Of a stretch of 42,774 nt of DNA, positions 27,919 through 37,101 are shown piece by piece. The stretch is from JAFNAG01 sp964353465 (GTDB lineage: Bacteria; Acidobacteriota; UBA6911). The position numbers and the translations under genes were made by a program. The stretch covers positions 1 to 42,774 of the forward strand of contig CAYGWQ010000009.1 of NCBI GenBank assembly GCA_964353465.1, given 5' to 3'. Within the stretch, counting starts at the first letter, position 1, and every line of letters begins with the position of its first letter. The notes below the pieces were generated by a model. That model saw only the letters and a list, made by a program, of their open reading frames with translations. It searched no databases and had not been told where the DNA came from.

Positions 27919-28977
27919 TCAATTCCAGTAGACAGCCAGCCAGCCGATTCCCACGATCAGTACGAACGAAGCGGGGAGCAGCACTTTCCAGCACACGTAC
28001 ATGAGCTGATCGACACGCAGGCGCGGCAAAGACCAGCGGAGCCACATCTGCAGAAAAATGAGCGCCGTGGCCTTCAAAAAGAAAAGGATAGGGCCGGGAA
28101 CGAGAGGCGGGACCAGACTCTCCGGAAGAACCTGCGTCCACCCCCCCAGAAACAGCGTTGTGGCGACACCGGCTACCACGATCATGTTGGCGTACTCGGC
28201 AAGAAAGAAAAAAGCGAAGCGCATCCCGGAATATTCCGTATGATACCCGGCAACCAGCTCCGACTCCGCTTCGGGTATGTCGAAGGGAGTGCGGTTTACC
28301 TCGGCCAGCGAACTGACAAAATAGATGAGGAACGCCAGAAACGTAAAGGGATTGCGGAAAAGAAACCAGTTCTGGATGCCGCCTTTCTGCGCGTTCACAA
28401 TCTCCTGCATCGAAAGGCTGCCCACGAGGATCACGACCGTCATGATGGACAGGGCGGCGGGTATTTCGTAACTGACGATCTGGGCAACAGAGCGCATTCC
28501 GCCATACAGGGAATACTTGCTGTTCGAGGCCCACCCGGCCATCATGATGCCGACGACGGCCAGGCTGCTGACGGCAAGGATATAGAGAATGCCGATGTTG
28601 AGATCGGATACAACCGAAGACGCACCGAAGGGCAGGACGACGAATGCAGCGAAAGCGCCCAGGAAAACGATGAAGGGGGCCATCTTGAACAGCACCCGGT
28701 CCGTCGCCGCGGGAACGATGTCCTCTTTGAGCAGGAGCTTGAGCGCGTCTGCGATCGTCTGGGCCCATCCGTGCCAGCCTCCCACATACATGGGGCCCAG
28801 GCGGTCCTGCATGTGCGCGGAAACCTTCCTTTCCAGCCACACCAGGAAAAGGACGAAAAGTGCCAGGAGTGCGAAAATGAGGACGCTGCTCACCAGCATG
28901 GGCAGGTAATCCCGCACCAGTTCGGGAAGCGCATCGTATTTCGGTATCCTATTCAAGAGTTTCGCGATGGATTCCAT
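27919..28977 (-). CDS. nuoH: NADH-quinone oxidoreductase subunit H
   Basis: A 352-residue, eight-helix subunit forming the quinone-binding chamber at the junction of the two arms. Marks are LVWLERKVSAHMQDRLGP near the N-terminus and the acidic loop FDIPEAESELVAGYHTEYS. Spacing is 15 bp after nuoD and 19 bp before nuoI, so they share an operon. Confidence 0.97.
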   Translation of the reverse strand: MESIAKLLNRIPKYDALPELVRDYLPMLVSSVLIFALLALFVLFLVWLERKVSAHMQDRLGPMYVGGWHGWAQTIADALKLLLKEDIVPAATDRVLFKMAPFIVFLGAFAAFVVLPFGASSVVSDLNIGILYILAVSSLAVVGIMMAGWASNSKYSLYGGMRSVAQIVSYEIPAALSIMTVVILVGSLSMQEIVNAQKGGIQNWFLFRNPFTFLAFLIYFVSSLAEVNRTPFDIPEAESELVAGYHTEYSGMRFAFFFLAEYANMIVVAGVATTLFLGGWTQVLPESLVPPLVPGPILFFLKATALIFLQMWLRWSLPRLRVDQLMYVCWKVLLPASFVLIVGIGWLAVYWN

Positions 28978-28992
28978 CCGTACTCCCCTCTG

Positions 28993-30114
28993 CTATCGAT
29001 CGATTTCACCCAGAACCACGTCCACGCTCCCCAGAATGGCCACGATGTCGGCAATCATGGCCCCACGACTGATTTCGCGGAAGGCACTCATCACCGTGAA
29101 GCAGGGCGACTTCACCTTGACGCGATAGGGCTTAACGCCGCCGTCGCTGACGATGTAGTATCCCAGCTCGCCGCGCGGGCACTCGGTCCGCATGTAGATC
29201 TCCGCGACAGGGGGCTTGATGCGCTTGGGGAGCGCTTCGTGCACATCGCCGGGAGTCATCTTGGCCACGGCCTGGCGGACGATCTTACAGCATTCCTTCA
29301 CCTCCCGGATGCGAACCATGTAACGGTCCCAGCAGGAGCCGACCGGCCCGTGCTCGCCCATGCCGACGGGCACGTCGAAATCAAACTCCTCATATCCCAG
29401 GTAGGGCTCATCCTTGCGGACATCGAACTTCACCCCGCTGCCGCGCAGATTGGGCCCGGTCACGCCATAGCTGACCGCTATTTCCGGAGACATGATGCCC
29501 ACATTCGCGGTCCGCTTGATGAAGATATAATTGTCGGACAGCAGCTTGTTGAGATTGTCGACCTGGGGCTCGAAATAGTCGATGAAGTCTATGACCTTCT
29601 TTTCAAAACCCGGTTTGACATCAAACATCAAACCGCCGATCCAGTTGTAGTTGTAGAGCAGACGGGCGCCGCAGGTTTCCTCAAAGAGATCCAGGATCGT
29701 CTCGCGGTCGCGGAAACACCACAGAAACGGCGTGAAGGATCCTATGTCGTTTCCATACGTACCGGCCGCGATCAGGTGGCTCGCGATGCGGCTAAGCTCG
29801 GCCATGATAATCCTGATGCATCGGACCCTGTTGTTGACCTGGATCCCCAACAGTTTTTCAACCGCCAGCACGTAACCGAGCTCCATATTCATGGCGGCAC
29901 AGTAGTCCATGCGGTCTGTATAGGGGATCACGCCGGCATAATCCACATTCTCGGCGTGTTTCTCAAAGCACCGATGGAGATAGCCGATGTGCGGGATCGC
30001 CTCGGCGACAACCTCGCCATCCGTCTTGAGTTCGAGACGTAGGACCCCATGTGTCGAGGGGTGCTGCGGCCCCATGTTCAGCGTCATGGTATCGCCGCTA
30101 AACTCTACTTGCAT
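28993..30114 (-). CDS. nuoD: NADH-quinone oxidoreductase subunit D
   Basis: A 373-residue, 49-kDa-type subunit related to the [NiFe]-hydrogenase large subunit. It starts at ATG 30114 after GGAGGA; an in-frame start at 30189 would overlap nuoC and is rejected. MGPQHPSTHGVLRLEL opens the domain and contains the quinone-site His. The C-terminal SVDVVLGEIDR is typical. It forms the quinone pocket with NuoB and NuoH. NuoC is encoded separately, not fused. Confidence 0.97.
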   Translation of the reverse strand: MQVEFSGDTMTLNMGPQHPSTHGVLRLELKTDGEVVAEAIPHIGYLHRCFEKHAENVDYAGVIPYTDRMDYCAAMNMELGYVLAVEKLLGIQVNNRVRCIRIIMAELSRIASHLIAAGTYGNDIGSFTPFLWCFRDRETILDLFEETCGARLLYNYNWIGGLMFDVKPGFEKKVIDFIDYFEPQVDNLNKLLSDNYIFIKRTANVGIMSPEIAVSYGVTGPNLRGSGVKFDVRKDEPYLGYEEFDFDVPVGMGEHGPVGSCWDRYMVRIREVKECCKIVRQAVAKMTPGDVHEALPKRIKPPVAEIYMRTECPRGELGYYIVSDGGVKPYRVKVKSPCFTVMSAFREISRGAMIADIVAILGSVDVVLGEIDR

Positions 30115-30122
30115 CAGTCCTC

Positions 30123-30590
30123 CTAAACGGGCATATCCCGATAGCTCTTCGGAAACGTGTAGTCCTTGCGCAGAGGATGCCCTTCCCAATCATCCGGACA
30201 GAGGATCCTGCGCAGATCGCTGTGGCCCTCGAAAACAATGCCAAACATGTCAAAGGCTTCCCGCTCGTGCCAGTTGGCCACCCCCCAGAACGATTCGACG
30301 GAATGCACCGCGGGGTTTTCGCGGGGCAGCCGGACCTTGAGCGTATAGCGATGATGATGATTCATCGAATAGAGGGTATAGACCACTTCGATCCGGTCTT
30401 TATAATCAACTCCGGACAGGCACTCCAAGTGATCCATCTGCATGCGCTCGTCGCGGCGGACATACTCGCAGACAGCCGTGAGCTCCGCAGGTTCTACCAC
30501 GCTGAATGGGAGCAGCCCGTCGCTTTTCGATTCCCGTATCTTCGCGCCGAATTTCTCGACGAGCAGAGCAGCGATCTCTTCTGGTTTCAT
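30123..30590 (-). CDS. nuoC: NADH-quinone oxidoreductase subunit C
   Basis: A 155-residue, 30-kDa-type subunit. The signature block WHEREAFDMFGIVFEGHSDL, followed by RRILCPDDWEGHPLRKDY, is complete. Its start overlaps the nuoB stop by 4 nt, and its stop lies 8 bp before nuoD. It is a peripheral-arm structural subunit. Confidence 0.97.
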   Translation of the reverse strand: MKPEEIAALLVEKFGAKIRESKSDGLLPFSVVEPAELTAVCEYVRRDERMQMDHLECLSGVDYKDRIEVVYTLYSMNHHHRYTLKVRLPRENPAVHSVESFWGVANWHEREAFDMFGIVFEGHSDLRRILCPDDWEGHPLRKDYTFPKSYRDMPV

Positions 30591-31090
30591 GCGGCACCCT
30601 CATCCTTTTTTTTCGCAATCGTTTCGCGCCTGATCTGTTTCTTCAGCTGGATAATCCCTTCCAACAGGGATTCCGGACGGGGCGGGCAGCCGGGGACGTA
30701 GACATCTACCGGGATGATTTCATCCACCCCTTTCAGCACATGGTAGCCCTGCTTCCAGTAGGGGCCGCCGTTGTTGGCGCAACTCCCCATGGAGATCACA
30801 TACTTGGGTTCCGGCATCTGGTTGTACAGGCGCTTGATGCGGGTGGCCATTTTGAGCGTAACCGTACCCGCCACAATCATCACGTCTGCCTGGCGCGGCG
30901 TTCCCCGGAAAACCTCCGCTCCGAACCGGGCCAGATCGTAACGGGAAGCCCCTGTGGCCATCATTTCAATGGCACAGCAGGCAAGCCCGAACGAGAGCGG
31001 CCATGGCGAGGAGGAGCGAGCCCAGTTGAAGATCCAATCCAACGATGTGATGAATACGTTGTCTCCGAACTTACCTTCTAAAACTCCCAT
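30587..31090 (-). CDS. nuoB: NADH-quinone oxidoreductase subunit B
   Basis: A 167-residue subunit holding cluster N2, the last iron-sulfur cluster before quinone. All four ligands are visible: the Cys pair in FGLACCAIEMM (Cys38 and Cys39), SMGSCANNGG and YVPGCPPRPE. It starts 50 bp after nuoA and overlaps nuoC. Confidence 0.98.
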   Translation of the reverse strand: MGVLEGKFGDNVFITSLDWIFNWARSSSPWPLSFGLACCAIEMMATGASRYDLARFGAEVFRGTPRQADVMIVAGTVTLKMATRIKRLYNQMPEPKYVISMGSCANNGGPYWKQGYHVLKGVDEIIPVDVYVPGCPPRPESLLEGIIQLKKQIRRETIAKKKDEGAA

Positions 31091-31140
31091 GGTGATCTCC
31101 TCAAAACCGCGCGCACTCAGCCGGCTGCCGATACGCCGCG

Positions 31141-31530
31141 CTACTCCTTCATCGCACTGACATCACCCGGTTTCACCCAGGCAAGATCGCCCTTCTTCCA
31201 GACATAGGCCAGACCGATTGCCAGAATCGCTATAAAAATAAGCCCCTCCACGAAGGCAAAGGGGCCCAGCGCTTTGAAAACCACGGCCCAAGGCAGGAGA
31301 AAGATGATTTCCACGTCAAAGATGATGAAGATGAGAGCGCAGACATAGAAGCGTATGTTGAAACGGATCCATGCGGACCCTTCCGGAACTTCTCCGCACT
31401 CGTAGGGAATGTATTTGTCGGCAGCGTCTTTGCCCGCCGGCCGCAGAATTCGAGCAAGCAAAAGGGCGGTCGCCAACAACAGCAGGCCGACTACGAAGAA
31501 CATCAGCACGCTTGAAAAACTGAAGAGCAT
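31141..31530 (-). CDS. nuoA: NADH-quinone oxidoreductase subunit A
   Basis: A 129-residue, three-helix subunit. ATG 31530 has GGGAG at a spacing of about 8 nt; an in-frame start at 31569 would add 13 residues with no support. Family marks are YIPYECGEVPEGSAWIRFNI (the conserved loop Cys) and FIIFDVEIIFLLPWA. It is the first gene of the operon. Confidence 0.96.
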   Translation of the reverse strand: MLFSFSSVLMFFVVGLLLLATALLLARILRPAGKDAADKYIPYECGEVPEGSAWIRFNIRFYVCALIFIIFDVEIIFLLPWAVVFKALGPFAFVEGLIFIAILAIGLAYVWKKGDLAWVKPGDVSAMKE

Positions 31531-31573
31531 AGGTCTACTCCCGAGCCGGATGAGCGGCTGGTAAAACACCCTG

Positions 31574-31579
31574 ATTATA
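31574..31579 (-). promoter_or_regulatory. candidate -10 box of the nuo operon
   Basis: A perfect TATAAT on the - strand, 44 bp upstream of the nuoA start. The matching -35 region is weak (no TTGACA-like hexamer at 16-18 bp), so only the -10 is proposed. The whole gap 31531-31830 (300 bp) between nuoA and the divergent MDR gene contains nothing else I can name. Confidence 0.4.
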
Positions 31580-31830
31580 TTGTGCTACCCTATCCATCCA
31601 TTGACGGTTTTGCAAAACAATCTTGGTGCGGAGCACGGGTGGCATTCCGGGTGTAAATCGAATCGTCAGAGTACTATCCCCTAAGTTTCCGGTCAAGCCG
31701 AAATTGCGGTTCGGTCACACGCAGGTTGCTTGCATTGGCAAGGGCCGTACTTTAGTATGAACTGAGCATTTGCAGCTTGGCTGCCGCAATCTCTGACGGC
31801 TTCGATCCGGATACGGCAGGGGGACCGAAT

Positions 31831-32862
31831 ATGAAAGCCATACGCTTTTACGAACATGGAGCTTCGGATCAACTGCGCTTTGAAGATGTGCCCGACCCCG
31901 TCGCAGGCCCGGGGGAGGTTGTGGTGCGGGTGAAAGCCTGTGCGCTCAATTATCTCGACGTGTGGCAGCGCAGGGGATTGCCGGGCATCCAAATTCCCAT
32001 GCCCCACATCTCCGGCAGTGACGTTGCGGGCATCGTAGAAAGAGTGGGCCCCGGCGTGGAACATGTGAAACCGGGGGAGAGGACGCTGGTGAATCCCGGT
32101 CTCAGCTGCATGCACTGTGAGCTGTGCTACCAGGGCAATGACAACCAGTGCCGGAATTATTCCGTTCTCGGCAATTTCCACGACGGAGGCTATGCGGAAC
32201 AAGTCAAGATTCCCGCGGTCAATGCGCTTCCCTATCCTGGTGACATGCCCTTCTTTGAAGCCGCAGCCCTGCCTCTCGTGTTCATGACGGCGTGGCACAT
32301 GCTGGTAACCCGTTGCGCGTTGCGCGCCGGCGAGGAGGTTTTGGTGCTCGGAGCCGGAAGCGGCGTCGGCAGTGCGGCCATCCAGATTGCCAAGCTATTC
32401 CACGCGCGCGTCATCGCCACTGCCGGCACTGAATCGAAGCTCGATAAAGCCCGCGCTCTCGGGGCGGATCATGTCGTCAACCACACGAAGCAGAGGATTC
32501 GCGACGAGGTTCGGGAAATCACGAAGAAGCGCGGGGTCGACATCGTTTTCGAGCACGTTGGCACCGCCACATGGCAGGACAGCGTGTCCTGCCTGGCACG
32601 GCATGGCCGACTGGTGACCTGCGGCGTGACGACCGGCTATGACGTGCGACTCGACTTGCGGCACGTGTTCGCCAAGGAAATCAGTATCATGGGATCCTAC
32701 ATGGGGTCCAAGCACGAGCTCCTCCAAGTGCTGACGCATGTGCGGGCCGGGCTGCTTCGTCCTGTTGTTTCTGAAGTCCTGCCATTGAGGGATGCTGCCC
32801 GCGCCCAGGAGATGCTCGAAAATCGCGAGCATTTCGGCAAAATCGTGCTGGTAACCGAGTAA
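31831..32862 (+). CDS. zinc-binding medium-chain alcohol dehydrogenase-like protein
   Basis: A 343-residue MDR protein starting at ATG 31831 (AGGGGGA upstream; a start at 31777 is less likely). The GroES-like N-terminal half contains NYLDVWQRRGLPG, GSDVAGIVERVGPGV and four clustered Cys for structural zinc (GLSCMHCELCYQGNDNQC). The Rossmann half has VLGAGSGVGSAAIQIAKL for NAD(P). It matches the group annotated as zinc-dependent alcohol dehydrogenase or quinone oxidoreductase-like. The substrate is not inferable. It stands alone between the nuo operon and the lipoate cluster. Confidence 0.88.
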   Translation: MKAIRFYEHGASDQLRFEDVPDPVAGPGEVVVRVKACALNYLDVWQRRGLPGIQIPMPHISGSDVAGIVERVGPGVEHVKPGERTLVNPGLSCMHCELCYQGNDNQCRNYSVLGNFHDGGYAEQVKIPAVNALPYPGDMPFFEAAALPLVFMTAWHMLVTRCALRAGEEVLVLGAGSGVGSAAIQIAKLFHARVIATAGTESKLDKARALGADHVVNHTKQRIRDEVREITKKRGVDIVFEHVGTATWQDSVSCLARHGRLVTCGVTTGYDVRLDLRHVFAKEISIMGSYMGSKHELLQVLTHVRAGLLRPVVSEVLPLRDAARAQEMLENREHFGKIVLVTE

Positions 32863-32954
32863 CTGCGAAATCGACATCCGCGATCCGACATCAGCCCCCC
32901 GACCTGTTTTGCGATCGGCACACTCCCGAAGCATGCGGCCGGAATACCGAAAAC

Positions 32955-32975
32955 GGAGGTCGGAGGTCGGAGGTC
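32955..32975 (+). repeat. Three tandem GGAGGTC heptamers
   Basis: Three perfect copies of GGAGGTC end in GGG. A reverse-complementary CCCGACCT lies about 45 bp upstream, near 32908, so the spacer between the convergent MDR and E2 genes could fold into a long stem-loop. Function unknown. Confidence 0.7.
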
Positions 32976-33061
32976 GGGAAAGAGATAGCGCAAATCGTTC
33001 GGTTTGATGCAATCCTGGCCTCACACTACCTGGAGGCGGATGCGGCGATCCTGCCGCCTGC

Positions 33062-34594
33062 CTATTCCACCCACTGGGTCCAGGATTGGAGCCTGGATTT
33101 CAACGCAGCCATAAACTGATCGGCAACGGCTCCGTCTATCACCCGGTGATCAAACGACAAAACCAGGTAGACCATGGTGCGGATCGCGATTGCATCGTTG
33201 ATGATAACCGGCCGTTTTTCCAGGGTACCCACGTCGAGGATTGCCACCTGCGGCTGATGGATAATCGGCGTGCCGAACAGCGCTCCGAAGACGCCGGGAT
33301 TCGTGATCGTAATGGTTCCCTGCTGGACCTCTTCGGGCTTGAGCTTCTTCGTGCGGGCGCGCTCGGCAACATCGCGGATTGCATTCGCCAGACCGGCGAA
33401 AGATTTCAGGTGCGCATCTCTGACTACCGGCACGATGAGCCCCGTATCCAGCGCGACGGCGATGCCGACATTGATCTGCTTCTTGAAGACTATCTCGTCC
33501 CCCGACACGGAGCAGTTCATGATCGGATAGTCGCGAACGGTATCCACCAGGGCCTTCACAAAGAACGGGGTGTATGTCAGTTTGAATCCTTCCCGCCTCT
33601 CGAATTCGTCTTTGTACCTGTTGTGCACTGCAACGACGGAGGTCATGTCGACCTCAAAGACGGTCTGCACATGTGCCGACGTCCGCTTGCTGAGCACCAT
33701 GTGCTCCGCGATCGCTTTGCGCATGGGAGTCATGGTCACGGTTTCCGCCTCACCCTGAAATGGCGAGCTTTCAACCGATGCGCCGGATCCCTGCGACTCG
33801 GGGGCGGCACGGCGCGGCGCGGTGGTATCTTGCTTTTTCCCGGCAGGAGTCGCAGGCGGTAGTTTCACCGCAACGGGCCGGGCTTCATGCTTCCTGGCAG
33901 GCAATTCGAGATAGCGGAGAATGTCCTCCTTGGTGATCCTTCCCGCTATGCCGGTGCCTTCGACCTGGGACAGGTCCACACCGTGGTCACGCGCGATCCG
34001 GCGCACAAGCGGGGATGTATGAACGGCCCCTGCCTGCAGATTGCGCGCCATTTCGGCCTGGGAAGCATCTTCCGGCGTTGCGGTCGGTTCCAGCCTGGTT
34101 TCAAGGACAGGCGCTGCCGCCTCTTCCGGAATTGCCGGAGGCTCGGTCGCAATGGCAGATTCCCCGAGTGTCGCCCCTTCGCGCACAGGCTCCTTCATGG
34201 CGGGCGTTGCCTCGGCAGCCGGCGCCGGCAAATCCATCGGCTCCTCCAAGGCAACTGCGGGCACCTGGTCTTTACCCGCGGCCTCCGTGGCCGGCTCCAC
34301 GGGAGCGATACCGCTCCCGGAGATGCTGGCCCGCTCCGGCTCTGCGGCTTCTGCCGCGGACTCCTCTATAAGGGCGACGACCGCGTTGATCTGGACAGTC
34401 TGTCCCGCAGGCGCAAGGATCTCGGCCAAGACACCGTCGGCCGGCGACGCAATCTCGGAGTCAACTTTGTCGGTGGAGATTTCGAAGAGAGGCTCATCGC
34501 GGGTAACCTTGTCGCCGACATTCTTTAACCACTTCGTAATGGTTCCCTCATATATGGACTCGCCCATCTGCGGCATGATCACTTTGGTTGACAT
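33062..34594 (-). CDS. 2-oxo acid dehydrogenase E2, dihydrolipoyl acyltransferase
   Basis: A 510-residue protein with the classic E2 order. Lipoyl domain 1-78, with lipoylated Lys43 in STDKVDSE; a long Ala/Pro/Glu-rich linker, ~80-190; the E3/E1-binding domain, ~190-230 (SPLVRRIARDHGVDLSQVEG); a second linker; and the catalytic domain, ~280-510, with active-site DHRVIDGA. It transfers acyl groups from lipoyl to CoA in a pyruvate, 2-oxoglutarate or branched-chain complex. The DKVDSE lipoyl motif does not decide which. The ATG 34594 follows GGAGGGAAGGG. The gene is downstream of lpd and lipB but separated by 115 bp. No E1 gene is in the window. Confidence 0.9.
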   Translation of the reverse strand: MSTKVIMPQMGESIYEGTITKWLKNVGDKVTRDEPLFEISTDKVDSEIASPADGVLAEILAPAGQTVQINAVVALIEESAAEAAEPERASISGSGIAPVEPATEAAGKDQVPAVALEEPMDLPAPAAEATPAMKEPVREGATLGESAIATEPPAIPEEAAAPVLETRLEPTATPEDASQAEMARNLQAGAVHTSPLVRRIARDHGVDLSQVEGTGIAGRITKEDILRYLELPARKHEARPVAVKLPPATPAGKKQDTTAPRRAAPESQGSGASVESSPFQGEAETVTMTPMRKAIAEHMVLSKRTSAHVQTVFEVDMTSVVAVHNRYKDEFERREGFKLTYTPFFVKALVDTVRDYPIMNCSVSGDEIVFKKQINVGIAVALDTGLIVPVVRDAHLKSFAGLANAIRDVAERARTKKLKPEEVQQGTITITNPGVFGALFGTPIIHQPQVAILDVGTLEKRPVIINDAIAIRTMVYLVLSFDHRVIDGAVADQFMAALKSRLQSWTQWVE

Positions 34595-34709
34595 GAGCCC
34601 TTCCCTCCAATACCGTAAAAATCAAATCATGGATATCTCGAAATGCAAAGATCCTGAAACAATCGGCTCCAGTCGGTAACTCCCCAGGCACGGGTGATTG
34701 ACCGGCTCG

Positions 34710-35414
34710 CTAGATGAGTTTTGCCAGATCCGACTGCGAAATCGGAACCATATCGCGCTCAAAGACCTGGCCGAAATGACCCGTCAGCTTCTCCGCTACC
34801 TCGCGCAGTTCAACCTCGCGTCCGAGAGCCTTCTGCATGGAATGCACCTGTTTTCCAACCAGGCCGCAGGGCACAATCAGGTCATAATAAGAAAGATCCG
34901 TATTTACATTCAGCGCGAACCCGTGCCTCGTCACCCAGCGGCTGATATGGACGCCCATGGCGCAGATCTTTCCAGCGTTCGTCCAGACTCCCGTCAGCTT
35001 CTCCTCGCGCCCTGCCTGGATGCCGAATTCGCCAAGCACGCAGATGATCGTTTCCTCCAGCTTGCGCATGTAGCGGTGGGTATCCTGTTCGTGCGGTTCG
35101 AGTTTCAGCAGCGGGTAGCCGACCAGCTGCCCGGGGCCATGGAAGGTGATGTCGCCGCCGCGATCCGCCTGATGCCGGCTCACGCCTCTTGCCCGCAGCG
35201 TCTCCTCCGAAACCACCAGGTTGTGCCAGTTGCCATTGCGGCCGAGGGTGATGACCGGCGGATGTTCCAGCAGCAGCAAAACGTCAGGAACAAATCCGGT
35301 CTTCTTGAGCTCGCAGATCCGCAGCTGCAGCTCAAGAGCACTCTCGTAGTCCAGACGCTCCTGGAAGCTGACGGCATAACAGGTTTTTCTGGAACCGCTC
35401 AAGGACGCGTTCAA
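34710..35414 (-). CDS. lipB: octanoyltransferase LipB
   Basis: A 234-residue protein with LipB hallmarks: RGGDITFHGPGQLVGYP (substrate groove), GKICAMGVHISRWVTRHGFA (active-site Lys and the HGxALN strand) and IVPCGLVGKQVHSM (active-site Cys). It moves octanoyl from ACP to lipoyl domains such as the one on the adjacent E2. Its start overlaps the lpd stop by 4 nt (ATGA). LipA is not encoded here. Confidence 0.96.
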   Translation of the reverse strand: MNASLSGSRKTCYAVSFQERLDYESALELQLRICELKKTGFVPDVLLLLEHPPVITLGRNGNWHNLVVSEETLRARGVSRHQADRGGDITFHGPGQLVGYPLLKLEPHEQDTHRYMRKLEETIICVLGEFGIQAGREEKLTGVWTNAGKICAMGVHISRWVTRHGFALNVNTDLSYYDLIVPCGLVGKQVHSMQKALGREVELREVAEKLTGHFGQVFERDMVPISQSDLAKLI

Positions 35415-36814
35415 AAGTGGATCGCCGCCCCGTAGATCGCCTCCGCCGCCTCCATGACGGCTTCGGAAACCGTGGGATGTGCATGAATCAGGTGGGACAC
35501 ATCCTCCGCGGTGGCCTCCAGGCCAAGTGCGGCTGTCCCCTCCGCAATGAGCTCCGTCACATGCGGCCCGATCATGTGGACACCTAGAACCTGATTATAC
35601 TTTTTGTCGCAGACAAACTTCACGACGCCGTCATTCTCTCCCAGAATGGACGCTTTGCCGATCGCCGCAAACGGGAATTTGCTGGTGACAACCTCGTACC
35701 CCCTGTCGCGCGCCTGGTCTTCTGTGAGCCCAACGCTTGCTATCTCGGGGCTGCAATAGGTGCAATTCGGCACCTGATCGTAGTTGAGAGGGGCGGTTTG
35801 CTCCCCGGCCAGATGTTTCATCACCAGCTTCCCTTCGTGGGAAGCCACGTGTGCCAGCTGCGGCGTCGGCACCACGTCGCCGATGGCAAATATGCCTGGC
35901 ACGTCTGTTTCCATGTGGGCGCCAACCGGAATGAATCCGCGGGCCGTAGTGACGCCAAGGGTTTCGAGACCGATTCCTTCTGTCACCGGCCTGCGGCCGG
36001 CTGCGATCAATGCCTTGTCGGCCGTCAGGGTCTGCACGGAACCGCCCCCGGCAGAGACACTCGCGACTACCTTGCCATCCTGAACGGAAATGCCCTCGAG
36101 GCGCGTGCCGGTAAGCAGCCGGATGCGCCTCTTGCTCAAGAGCTTGTGCAACTCGTCGGAAATATCCCGGTCCTCCAGCGGCAGGATGCGAGGGAGCATT
36201 TCCATGACGGTGACTTCGGTACCGAAGCGCGAAAAAAGCGAAGCAAACTCGATGCCGACAGCCCCGGCCCCGACCACGAGCAGCGACTTGGGAATTTGGT
36301 CGATGTCCAGGATTTCCTTGTTCGTCAAGATTGCCTGGCCATCCGGTTCGATCCCGGGAAAGGTCATGCATTCGGAACCGGTGGCGATTACGATATTCCT
36401 GGCAGTTACCTCGGTGACGGTTTCTCCTTCAACCCGGATTGTACCGGGAGCGATAAGGGTCCCCTTGCCGAGGAAAGTGGAGACCCGGTTTTTCTTCATC
36501 AAGAAGGCTGTACCCATCGCCAGCTTCTTGACAACCCGATCCTTGCGCGCCATGACCAAGCGGAAGTCCAACTTGACTTCTTTACAGAGGATGCCGAATT
36601 CCTTCCCCTTGAGCGCCTTCTCGTACAATTCCGCACTGTAAAGCAGCGACTTGGTCGGGATGCATCCCCAATGGAGGCATGTTCCCCCTAATTTCGGGTA
36701 TTTTTCAATGAGAGCAACCTTAAGCCCCAGTTGGCTTGCCTTGATGGCGGCCACATATCCCCCTGGACCGCTCCCGATAATCGCCACATCAAAAGTATTG
36801 GGATCTATGCTCAA
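35411..36814 (-). CDS. lpdA: dihydrolipoyl dehydrogenase (E3)
   Basis: A 467-residue flavoprotein. FAD motif IIGSGPGGYVAA at residues 12-23; redox disulfide GGTCLHWGCIPTK (Cys46 and Cys51); NAD motif VVGAGAVGIEFASLFSRFG; second FAD motif FAIGDVV; and catalytic HIHAHPTVSEAVMEA at the C-terminus. It reoxidises dihydrolipoyl groups of 2-oxo acid dehydrogenase complexes with NAD. It is the first gene of the lpd-lipB-(E2) cluster. Confidence 0.96.
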   Translation of the reverse strand: MSIDPNTFDVAIIGSGPGGYVAAIKASQLGLKVALIEKYPKLGGTCLHWGCIPTKSLLYSAELYEKALKGKEFGILCKEVKLDFRLVMARKDRVVKKLAMGTAFLMKKNRVSTFLGKGTLIAPGTIRVEGETVTEVTARNIVIATGSECMTFPGIEPDGQAILTNKEILDIDQIPKSLLVVGAGAVGIEFASLFSRFGTEVTVMEMLPRILPLEDRDISDELHKLLSKRRIRLLTGTRLEGISVQDGKVVASVSAGGGSVQTLTADKALIAAGRRPVTEGIGLETLGVTTARGFIPVGAHMETDVPGIFAIGDVVPTPQLAHVASHEGKLVMKHLAGEQTAPLNYDQVPNCTYCSPEIASVGLTEDQARDRGYEVVTSKFPFAAIGKASILGENDGVVKFVCDKKYNQVLGVHMIGPHVTELIAEGTAALGLEATAEDVSHLIHAHPTVSEAVMEAAEAIYGAAIHF

Positions 36815-36882
36815 GGTTCACCTTCTATGAGATCATTTTCCACAAGTGACCGGCACACCACTTCGGAAGACAACGGCATCGC

Positions 36883-36912
36883 ATACTATCACCCGCAGAA
36901 GAATGGAGTCAA
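36883..36912 (-). promoter_or_regulatory. candidate sigma70 promoter of lpd-lipB-E2
   Basis: On the - strand TTGACT (36907-36912), an 18-bp spacer and TAGTAT (36883-36888), ending 68 bp before the lpd start. Five of six and four of six consensus matches. Confidence 0.45.
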
Positions 36913-37101
36913 GTTGACCACGGCAAGACCGTCTGATTCGATAAATAGGAGACGAAACCCAATTATGTGTCCTTCCCGCCGCTCGCGGCCAAAACTTCAG
37001 GGGATTGTCAACTCAAGCTGATCTGCATCCTACGCTATCGGGCTTCCGTCGCTTACAAGTGGCTGCTACTCATGATTGTGCCTGGAGCACGGTGCACAGG
37101 A

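Noticed and set aside
28240..30042. A 600-codon open frame on the + strand
   Set aside because: It lies exactly antisense to nuoH and nuoD, which have complete family motifs. The predicted protein is His/Asp-rich and low in structure, as expected for a shadow frame in GC-rich DNA.
31600..31640. TTGACG on the + strand before the MDR gene
   Set aside because: There is no -10 hexamer at usable spacing, and the gene start is over 200 bp away.
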